Shown: positions 1-6,776 of the stretch, one piece after another
Position numbering within the stretch: the first letter of the stretch is position 1
How the letters are laid out: every line of letters begins with the position of its first letter
The notes under the pieces: generated by a model
The model's input: the letters and a program-made list of their open reading frames with translations, nothing else
Told to the model about the DNA's origin: nothing
Databases searched by the model: none
Translations under genes and position numbers: made by a program
Assembly (NCBI GenBank): GCA_937934705.1
Contig: CALGYY010000062.1
Location: 1 to 20,991, forward strand
Direction: 5' to 3'
Length of the DNA stretch: 20,991 nt
Origin: an uncultured Bacteroidota bacterium
Lineage (GTDB): Bacteria > Bacteroidota > Bacteroidia > Bacteroidales > CAIWKO01

Positions 1-144
1 CGTCACCTTCGTCACCTCCGTCACCTTCGTCACCTTCGTCACCTCCGTCACCTTCATCACCTCCGTCACCTCCGTCACCTTCATCACCTCCGTCACCTCC
101 GTCACCTTCGTCACCTTCGTCACCTCCATCACCTCCCTCACCGC
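1..144. repeat. 9-bp tandem repeat (cgtcacctY / catcacctY)
   Basis: Fifteen consecutive 9-base units run from 1 to 135, followed by a degenerate unit at 136-144. They vary only at the second base (g/a) and the last base (t/c). The array starts at the first base of the window, so its true length is unknown. On the minus strand it reads as GTGACGAAG / GTGACGGAG and directly abuts the 3' end of the C10 protease gene, whose own TGA lies in the first degenerate unit. In that reading frame TGA recurs every 9 bases. The assembly probably stopped here because of the repeat. Confidence 0.95.
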
Positions 145-3068
145 CTCCTCATAACCTTCTCCACCCCCAGCCCATCCAGAACAAAAAAGTACAGGCCGTT
201 TTCAGTTTCAGAAAGATCAATGAAGGTCGTCTGCCGGCTGATGGTCAGGGAGAGCAGGCAGCGGCCCGTAAGGTCAAAGACTTTCAGGTTTACAGGTGTG
301 ATGGGTTCCTCTGCCAGTTCCAGGAGAAAATGCCCGTCGGTCGAGGGATTGGGACTTAGACTGAAACGCCCTTCCGGAGAACTATTCTCCTGTCCGACGG
401 TGGTGGCCTGAAGGGAAATATCGTCGAGGTAGAGGTTGAACATGAGGGCGGGACTGTAACATTTCCAGCCCAGGTAATAATGGCCGCCGGCAGGTACCGT
501 GAAAAGATGCTGGCTCTGGAGGTAAGTCATATTGAGCAGGCCGGGCATATCGGCGATCAGCAGATCCATATGCTGCGACATCGGAGCATTTCCGGCCCAG
601 ACAGAAAGATCCTCATGCCACTGGTCGGATTCAACCTTGTACCAGAAATCCAGGCGGTAGGTCGTACCGGCTTCCAGGTAGACACATTTGCTGAACAACC
701 AGTCGTCGGCAGCGATCCAGGAGCTGTATTCATAAATGGCGCACCAGGGGGCAGTCCTCCCGCCGAATGAGCGGCAATGCCAGGCATAGGCATCGGCATT
801 GGTGTTTTCAATGCTCCAGTCACTAAGGTCTTCAGCGGGTTCAAAACCCATGCTGTAGGGCATTAGCGGGCTGATCACATTGCGTACCCACTGCCTCAGG
901 GTATCGTTGGTATTCAGGCTGTCGCCGGCCAGCTCCGTCCACACAAGGATCTCAAAATCGCCACCGGCACTCAGGTCGGCCAACTGCTGAAAACTGAAAG
1001 TAACCGCCTCTCCCATCGACAAGGTATCCCAGATTGTATCGTTGGTCACGGGACCGCCATTAAGGCGGTAAGATAAAGGAACTGAATACATCACCTGGGA
1101 AGAAAAGTTTCTGACTTCCACCGTCAGGGTTTCAGCGGAGAGATCACAGGCTGCCTGCGGAGAGATCAGAGCGGTGATACCCGCATCCGGTGCCTCGCAG
1201 GGGCTTATGCTGAAATCGTCAAGGAGTGATCCCGGGGCAAAGGCTGGGGCAGCCAGATGCCAGCCTGCATAGTAATGCCCGTCCACCGGAACGCTGAAGT
1301 AATACGCAAGCTCCTGATAAGCGCCTCCGGGCGCACAGTGAATGCTGTCGACAAGGTTGTTCATGGCGGATGCAGAAGGGGACTGTCCCATCCAAAGTTC
1401 AAAATCGGATGCCTGAGATAAGGAGTTTGATTTGCACCAGAACGACAGCCTGTACAACTGCCCGCTGTCGAGATCGAGGCAGCGCGAAAAGAGCCAGTCG
1501 TCGGCAGGCTGATCATATACAAAGCTGTAAACCAGACCTGTACCGCTGTGTCCTCCGCCGGTTCCGAAATACCAGCAGTTTCCGTTGGTCTGGATATCCT
1601 CCATGGACCATCCGCTGAAAGATTCTGTGCTCTCGAAACCCATAGTGTAAGGCGGTAGCGCGCAAACCACATTCTCTGCGAGGAAACGCAGGGTGTCATT
1701 TTCCCTGAAGGCATCTGTAGTTTCGGCTACAACAACTTCCATCTGATAAAAGTGTCCCGGGGAGGCACTCAGATCACACGGATTTCCGAATTCAAAAACG
1801 ATCTCCTGCAGAGGAGGTATGGTATCGGTAATGGTGTCCCACACGGCAGTTGCGCCATCAATGCGGTAGTACAGAGGAATCCCCCAGTGTGCCGCAGTAT
1901 CATAATTAGCCACGCGCACCCTCAGTGGGACAGGGTCCGTGAAAGTTGCTGCTGCAGGAAACAATGACTCTATTACACAGATATCCGCCTGCTGGACCGG
2001 CATGATGCCCGTTACCGCGAAATTGCTCTCAGAATAAACAAAAGCCCCCATCTGGAAGTAGCCGTCGAAAGTCCCGTCCCACCCCCAGTTGAAGTGCAGG
2101 AAACCATTCATATCGTATCCGTCGCATACCCAGGCATGTCCGACAGGTGGCATAGGCGGCTTGGGGAAACCAACGTAAAGTACCGGACGCCCTGCATCCA
2201 TTTCATGGATGATGGTCTGTACCCAGTCTGCAGAATCCATTTCTGAACGATACTGCAACTCAGCATTAAGAGAATACCGAAAATATTGCTCCCAGGATTC
2301 CGCATTGACCAGGCCACCCGAACTGCCCGGACCATAATCCATATCGGTCGCCACACCGCAGTGATAATTCAATTCGGCCACTTCCGCATTGTGTCCCGCG
2401 AGGCTGTCACTCATCGATGCCCAGTCGTATGTAGCCGCTCCGAAATCTGCAGAGAGATTTCCATACATATAGTGATTATATGTGTGAACACCTGAACCAT
2501 GAACAGGGTATTTCCAGTAATACATGATCTGGGCCATGGCTGTAGCCACGCAGCCTGTCACCGCGTGATCGCAGGGGCCCAGAGTGTCGTAAGGACATTG
2601 TTCATTATAAAAACAGTTTTGCCCCCACCTGGACGTACAAAGCGGATTCACCGATTTGCTGGTACTTTTCACCGGAAGTCCTGCATCACCGGCAGGAGAT
2701 GATAAAGTTTGTTGAGCCTGAGCAGCGGCATAGCGGTCGAGTACGTACGCCACATGCGCAGGGATGCGGGAGGCATCAAAGTGGCTACGGGTGGAATAGG
2801 CCAGTATTTCCGCTCTTTGATCGGCTGATGTAATCACAAAACCGCCTTCCGTGAATGTAGTAATATAAAGGGCTTCCCTTCCCTGAAAGGAGTAAGGTGT
2901 AGTGGCAGCATACGTATATACAGGCCTGGCACCATCGCAGCTTCGCAGGTATGCAAGGGCCTTGTCCGCGGACGGGTGGAGATTCTGTGCTTCGGCAGGC
3001 CGGCCCGGCAGAAGCCCGGCCAACAGGCAGATCATAAACGCGATTCGGAAGCGGGGGAATTTAATCAT
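138..3068 (-). CDS. Secreted C10-family (streptopain-like) cysteine protease with T9SS sorting domain
   Basis: 976 residues. A signal peptide (about 1-27, ending AEAQ) is followed by a SpeB-type propeptide-like region (about 28-135). The C10 papain-fold catalytic domain (about 140-355) shows the nucleophile Cys173 in TGCVATAMAQ, His311 in VGHAWVCDGYD and the HFNWGWDG motif. Two modules then repeat: a CARDB-like beta domain (about 360-465 and 635-730) and a choice-of-anchor J / cleaved-adhesin-like domain (about 470-630 and 735-890). The C-terminus (about 900-976) is a type A T9SS sorting domain with the SPNPSTDG motif and a final KVMRRR. The product is expected to be exported by Sec, cross the outer membrane through T9SS and be attached to the surface or released. 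The layout resembles gingipains but with a different protease fold. The gene lies 10 bp after ispH and may be co-transcribed. The call is firm; the substrate is unknown. Confidence 0.93.
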   Translation of the reverse strand: MIKFPRFRIAFMICLLAGLLPGRPAEAQNLHPSADKALAYLRSCDGARPVYTYAATTPYSFQGREALYITTFTEGGFVITSADQRAEILAYSTRSHFDASRIPAHVAYVLDRYAAAQAQQTLSSPAGDAGLPVKSTSKSVNPLCTSRWGQNCFYNEQCPYDTLGPCDHAVTGCVATAMAQIMYYWKYPVHGSGVHTYNHYMYGNLSADFGAATYDWASMSDSLAGHNAEVAELNYHCGVATDMDYGPGSSGGLVNAESWEQYFRYSLNAELQYRSEMDSADWVQTIIHEMDAGRPVLYVGFPKPPMPPVGHAWVCDGYDMNGFLHFNWGWDGTFDGYFQMGAFVYSESNFAVTGIMPVQQADICVIESLFPAAATFTDPVPLRVRVANYDTAAHWGIPLYYRIDGATAVWDTITDTIPPLQEIVFEFGNPCDLSASPGHFYQMEVVVAETTDAFRENDTLRFLAENVVCALPPYTMGFESTESFSGWSMEDIQTNGNCWYFGTGGGHSGTGLVYSFVYDQPADDWLFSRCLDLDSGQLYRLSFWCKSNSLSQASDFELWMGQSPSASAMNNLVDSIHCAPGGAYQELAYYFSVPVDGHYYAGWHLAAPAFAPGSLLDDFSISPCEAPDAGITALISPQAACDLSAETLTVEVRNFSSQVMYSVPLSYRLNGGPVTNDTIWDTLSMGEAVTFSFQQLADLSAGGDFEILVWTELAGDSLNTNDTLRQWVRNVISPLMPYSMGFEPAEDLSDWSIENTNADAYAWHCRSFGGRTAPWCAIYEYSSWIAADDWLFSKCVYLEAGTTYRLDFWYKVESDQWHEDLSVWAGNAPMSQHMDLLIADMPGLLNMTYLQSQHLFTVPAGGHYYLGWKCYSPALMFNLYLDDISLQATTVGQENSSPEGRFSLSPNPSTDGHFLLELAEEPITPVNLKVFDLTGRCLLSLTISRQTTFIDLSETENGLYFFVLDGLGVEKVMRRR

Positions 3069-3078
3069 TGTTCAGGTT

Positions 3079-3969
3079 TTATGGCTTTAAAGGATTAAGC
3101 AGGCTGGTCAGCGCATCTGCAATCTCTTTCATGACCCAGTGCGGTGTTGAGGTGGCGCCGCTGATGCCCGTACTTCCGGCGCCGATGAACCATTCCGCCT
3201 TCAGGTCAGAGGCGGAAGAGAGAAAATATGAACGCGGGTTGGCTTCCCGGCAGACGTGAAAAAGATAAGTTCCGTTAGAGCTCTTGGGATCACTAACAAA
3301 AAGCATCACATCATGAGCGGAGGCAAAGTTCCGCAGTTGTTCTGTCCTTCCTGAAACCTGCCTGCAAATCGTATTATAAGGGATGAAGCTGAGTTTTGCC
3401 TGATGGCCGCTATCCTTTATCTTTGTCCTGATGGCATTTGTCAGTTGTGAAAATGCTTCTGTGTTCATCGTGGTTTGCGCATACAGCAGGATATCCCGTG
3501 AAAAATCAATGCGGTCGAGGTCCTGTTCTCCTGAGATGATGATGGCCCCCCCTCCGGTTTGTCCCACGAGGCCGTTGACCTCGGCATGCCCCTTTTTCCC
3601 GTAGATGACCACCTGACCCTTCTTTTCCCTGCTTTGTTCGAAGCCTGATCTTATGCTGTTCTGCAGTCGGAGAACTACCGCGCAGGAAGCATCAATCAGT
3701 TCGATGTTATTTTCAAGAGCCACACGATATGTTTCAGGCGGTTCACCATGTGCCCGGATCATGACCTTGCAATTGTGCAGGCTGCGGAAAGTTTCATGGT
3801 CGATGATCCTGAGTCCTTTGCCCTTCAGGCGCTCCACTTCCCTGTTGTTGTGGACAATGTCGCCCAGACAATACAAGGATCCGGAACGTTCCAGTTCTTC
3901 TTCAGCCGCCATAATGGCACTGACTACTCCGAAACAAAAGCCGCTGCGCTCATCAATGGTGATCTGCAT
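3079..3969 (-). CDS. ispH: 4-hydroxy-3-methylbut-2-enyl diphosphate reductase (IspH/LytB)
   Basis: The last enzyme of the MEP pathway. It reduces HMBPP to IPP and DMAPP using a [4Fe-4S] cluster in the cytoplasm. All three cluster cysteines are visible: in GFCFGV near the N-terminus, in IDASCAVV, and in NTICRQV. The substrate-pocket motifs also show: DIVHN, RAHGEPP, KKGHAEVNG, QTTMNTE, SDPKSSNGT and GSTGISGATSTP. Length (296 residues) is normal. I chose the ATG at 3969 because family members begin a few residues before the ITID strand and because it falls after the upstream gene's stop. An in-frame ATG at 3987 would overlap that gene by 7 bases. Its product feeds polyprenyl-phosphate synthesis, which fits the lipid-linked pentose genes upstream. 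Confidence 0.95.
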   Translation of the reverse strand: MQITIDERSGFCFGVVSAIMAAEEELERSGSLYCLGDIVHNNREVERLKGKGLRIIDHETFRSLHNCKVMIRAHGEPPETYRVALENNIELIDASCAVVLRLQNSIRSGFEQSREKKGQVVIYGKKGHAEVNGLVGQTGGGAIIISGEQDLDRIDFSRDILLYAQTTMNTEAFSQLTNAIRTKIKDSGHQAKLSFIPYNTICRQVSGRTEQLRNFASAHDVMLFVSDPKSSNGTYLFHVCREANPRSYFLSSASDLKAEWFIGAGSTGISGATSTPHWVMKEIADALTSLLNPLKP

Positions 3970-3980
3970 ATGACTGCAAT

Positions 3981-4598
3981 TTACCATTTTCTCAGTATAT
4001 AAGCCGGTTTGAGGGAACCCGGGGGACAGATATCCAGGGCTTCCGCCACCAGGCCCGGACAGGATTTTACACTCTCATAAAAATCACCGCTCATCAGTAT
4101 CTCGCCATGATCCGCTATATCCTCGCCCAGTTTACTGGCAGCATTCACCTCGGCTCCGAAGATATCATCATTGCCCACCCTGAGGCATTCTCCGTAACCA
4201 AGGCCGATGCAAAGCAATACCTGCAAAGCCGGATCGCGGTCGTGATTGTAATCCGCACAGACCTGCTGCATCTCGATGCTGCATCTGAGGGCATCCACAG
4301 GCTCCCTGAAGACCACCAGCATACTATCGCTTTCTGTCATCACTAACTCAGCCCGGTGACGCGCCAGGCTGTCGGCCAGAATGCGTTGTGATTCAAAAAT
4401 GACCTGAAGAAAATGAATGATCCCGAATTCGGTCACCCCCCGCGAAAAACCAGCCAGATCCGTGAACATCACGGCATAATTCCCGGCATAACGCTCCCGT
4501 ATCGCCTGGTCGAGAGAAGCCATATCAGCCCCTTCCTCCATGCGTTTTAGCACCATTTCTTTCAGTTTCCGGAATTCCGGTGAGTGTTGATAAATCAT
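3981..4598 (-). CDS. Class III adenylate/guanylate cyclase homology domain protein
   Basis: 205 residues, soluble, essentially one cyclase homology domain after a short N-terminal helix. The two metal-binding aspartates are present: Asp47 in FTDLAGFS and Asp91 in ESDSMLVVF. Asp145 sits in DIFGAEVN at the position that helps read adenine, and the transition-state Asn152 is kept. Two usual catalytic positions are changed: the adenine-contacting Lys aligns with Met87, and the transition-state Arg aligns with Lys156 in VNAASKL. I prefer the ATG at 4598; an in-frame TTG at 4607 is possible. A TAnnTTTG box lies just upstream. The gene ends next to ispH, so the two are probably co-transcribed. It could be an active cyclase of unusual specificity or a signalling-dead relative. 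Alignments were done by eye. Confidence 0.85.
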   Translation of the reverse strand: MIYQHSPEFRKLKEMVLKRMEEGADMASLDQAIRERYAGNYAVMFTDLAGFSRGVTEFGIIHFLQVIFESQRILADSLARHRAELVMTESDSMLVVFREPVDALRCSIEMQQVCADYNHDRDPALQVLLCIGLGYGECLRVGNDDIFGAEVNAASKLGEDIADHGEILMSGDFYESVKSCPGLVAEALDICPPGSLKPAYILRKW

Positions 4599-4616
4599 AA
4601 CAGCCAATCAGGATAT

Positions 4617-4624
4617 CAAAGGTA
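4617..4624 (-). promoter_or_regulatory. Possible Bacteroidota -7 promoter box for cyclase-ispH
   Basis: On the minus strand these bases read TACCTTTG, an exact match to the phylum's TAnnTTTG consensus, in the 68-bp gap between the glycosyltransferase stop and the cyclase ATG. The predicted leader would be about 14 bases. No clear TTTG -33 element is seen at the usual spacing, so this is tentative. Confidence 0.4.
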
Positions 4625-4666
4625 GTCAATTTTTGCTTTCAGAACGCAGGGCAGTCATCATGGATC

Positions 4667-6178
4667 TCACTGCTGTGGCTGATTCAGACGGTAAACCGTC
4701 AATCCCCGGAAAGTACCCGCTGGTCCCGCGATAAAATGCTTCACCACTGGCCGGTCGAGTATAGCTGTATCTGCTGTCACCAGAAAATCACAATCCGACA
4801 GCGCGTCATAAAAGGTATCGTCGCGGTAATCCGGAGCAAGGTTCCATCCGCGCCGGTTCATCAGATAAAGAGAGATGTTGTAACTCACATCAGGATACGA
4901 TGCAATCTGATGTTGCCTTGTAACACCCATTTTTTCGAGGGCAGGTTCCGCCTTGCCCCAGTCAGGGTGGATCAGTCCATGATTGAATGCCAGCGTGCGG
5001 AACTCACGTGCGCACTGTACGCTCTGCCAGGATGCAAAAACCAGGAAGACCAACGCAATGATGATCACCGGGGTTTTCCGGATCCTGAAGCGTTCCAGTC
5101 CGGCAAAAAAGCCCAGGAAAATCAGCATGAACATGATCTGGAAGGGATAATGATAATAGCCATGGTGCCAGGCCTGGCGCGACATCAGGGTGAAGAAGGC
5201 GATCCACGACAGGAAGAGGAGAAGTGCCGCCAGACCGGCGAAGCGGTATTTCTTTGGGGCCATGACCCATGACGGGATCAGTAATAAAGCGGAAAGCAGG
5301 AAAAAAGCCAGTGAATAATACTGTTGCGAACGCTCCCGGAAATTATTCAGATATATCTTCAGTTCTCCGGCTGTTTCCGGCAGTTTGGGCTTCAGCAGGA
5401 AAATGTAAGAATGGTATTCCCGCTGCAGGTATCCTGCATATGCGATCCAGGCGCCCGCGAACAGCAAAGGAATCAGCAGCAGCAAAGATGAAATAACAAA
5501 CCGTCTTTTGTTCTCTGCACTCCTGAACATCACGATCAGCAAGGGCAGCAGCACGGGATAGATCACCATCAGCATACTGGATTTATTAAGTGCCGCGAGA
5601 CTTGCACAAATTACAAAACCGGTGATACTTTTCCAGGTGAGTACAGGAAAGGAGGCCGTAAGAAACAGAAAAGCCGCGAGGCCCATGCAAAGTGCTAAGG
5701 ATTCGGGAAGAAATCCACTGCTATAATATATAAAATTTGGCGAGATCAACCAGAGCAGGGATGCCATTAAAGCAAATATGGAATTGCGGATGAAGCGCCT
5801 GCAAAGCAGAAATCCCAGAATCGTCGCAATCAATGCGGATAACATGACCAGGAGGCGGTAAATCACCTCATGCGGTCCCACAATATGATACAGCAGTGCT
5901 GCCAGATATGGCAGCAGCGGAAACTCACCCGCTGCGATGCCGGTGGGGTTATACATATGGTTGTGTGTTGCGGGCCGGAAGAAATTCATATCATATTCAT
6001 AATAGCACCTGGCCACCGATGCCCGGTCACACTGTGCCCAGGCATGATCGCCCATGGGTCTTTCGTTCAGCAGCTTAAAAGCACCGCAGTACCAGAACAG
6101 CAGAATGACCAGCAGCAGGAAAACCGCCAGCGTCAGGTTGCGGCTGAGGAATCGTTTAAATGACTTTGATTCTTCCAT
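4667..6178 (-). CDS. GT39/ArnT-like GT-C membrane glycosyltransferase
   Basis: 503 residues with about ten or more hydrophobic segments, starting with a membrane helix at about 15-32. The first extracytoplasmic loop carries the acidic GT-C motif (GDHAWAQCDRASVAR, Asp44). A second conserved patch, GEFPLLPY (Glu85), is typical of RgtA/B/C/D-like dolichyl-phosphate-mannose-transferase relatives. A soluble C-terminal portion of about 100 residues follows the last helix. Such enzymes use polyprenyl-phosphate sugars on the outer face of the inner membrane. Its start overlaps the end of the HAD phosphatase gene by 23 bases, so the two are translationally linked. With genes for making a polyprenyl-phospho-pentose directly upstream, the likely donor is that lipid-linked pentose; this is inferred from context. 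The acceptor is unknown. Confidence 0.87.
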   Translation of the reverse strand: MEESKSFKRFLSRNLTLAVFLLLVILLFWYCGAFKLLNERPMGDHAWAQCDRASVARCYYEYDMNFFRPATHNHMYNPTGIAAGEFPLLPYLAALLYHIVGPHEVIYRLLVMLSALIATILGFLLCRRFIRNSIFALMASLLWLISPNFIYYSSGFLPESLALCMGLAAFLFLTASFPVLTWKSITGFVICASLAALNKSSMLMVIYPVLLPLLIVMFRSAENKRRFVISSLLLLIPLLFAGAWIAYAGYLQREYHSYIFLLKPKLPETAGELKIYLNNFRERSQQYYSLAFFLLSALLLIPSWVMAPKKYRFAGLAALLLFLSWIAFFTLMSRQAWHHGYYHYPFQIMFMLIFLGFFAGLERFRIRKTPVIIIALVFLVFASWQSVQCAREFRTLAFNHGLIHPDWGKAEPALEKMGVTRQHQIASYPDVSYNISLYLMNRRGWNLAPDYRDDTFYDALSDCDFLVTADTAILDRPVVKHFIAGPAGTFRGLTVYRLNQPQQ

Positions 6179-6776
6179 TATTGATCAAATATGCTTTATC
6201 AGCCATTCGCAGGTAATGCAGATCTGCCTTTTCATTTCCGTAGGCTGTGATCCGGGAGAACTGATGTTCATCCAGGAATGCCTGAAGCATGATCCTTTTG
6301 TTGATTCCGTAACAGTTCGGTCCGCTGATCTTCCCGCTGATGAAACCGTTCAGCACTTCGAGTCTGGTTCCGATGAAAATGATTCCTTCCTTCCGGCACC
6401 AGGGCTCCGCCCAGAGGTCGCAGGCAGCCGTGAGCAGAACGACGGTGTCGCCCTGATCACGGTGTGTTTGCAGTGCCTTATAAACAGCGGGATACAGAAA
6501 GCCAGGCATCTGTTTCTCCGCGAAATCCGCTCCCCTCTCCTGAAGAACATCCAGCGGTTTTCCGCCCAGGAAGCGCTTCAGCAGAAGTTCCTTGACATAG
6601 CGGACAGTAATCAGGCGAATGAACATCAGGATGATTAATGGCAGTATCAGCATCAGATAGAATATCACACGCCATTTCCCTGCTTCGCTGAAAAGAAAGC
6701 GAAACATGGTATCGTGGCGGCTCAGGGTGCCGTCGAGATCAAATACTGCCAGTCCCGGGCTCATCGGCTTTTCCAT
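6156..6776 (-). CDS. HAD-IB family phosphatase, candidate polyprenyl-phospho-ribose 5-phosphate phosphatase
   Basis: A haloacid dehalogenase-type phosphatase. Motif I is VFDLDGT (nucleophile Asp plus acid/base Asp), motif II is VVLLTAA, the motif III Lys is in GINKRIM, and motif IV is AYGNEKAD. A hydrophobic stretch (around FYLMLILPLIILMF) sits in the cap region, so it may act at the membrane. The start could be the ATG at 6776 or the ATG at 6764. The latter makes a classic ATGA overlap with the stop of the upstream DprE1-DprE2 gene. The downstream glycosyltransferase overlaps its 3' end. In the known mycobacterial route a phosphatase must remove the 5-phosphate between the UbiA and DprE1 steps, and this gene fills that slot. 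Its phosphatase class is secure; the substrate is inferred. Confidence 0.88.
   Translation of the reverse strand: MEKPMSPGLAVFDLDGTLSRHDTMFRFLFSEAGKWRVIFYLMLILPLIILMFIRLITVRYVKELLLKRFLGGKPLDVLQERGADFAEKQMPGFLYPAVYKALQTHRDQGDTVVLLTAACDLWAEPWCRKEGIIFIGTRLEVLNGFISGKISGPNCYGINKRIMLQAFLDEHQFSRITAYGNEKADLHYLRMADKAYLINNGRIKVI

Noticed and set aside
1..144. CRISPR array
   Set aside because: Units are 9 bases with no spacers; this is a simple tandem repeat.
4736..5272. 178-residue plus-strand open frame
   Set aside because: Antisense to the membrane glycosyltransferase; composition reflects the opposite strand.
6054..6638. 194-residue plus-strand open frame
   Set aside because: Antisense to the HAD phosphatase and glycosyltransferase genes, both supported by motifs; no independent coding signal.
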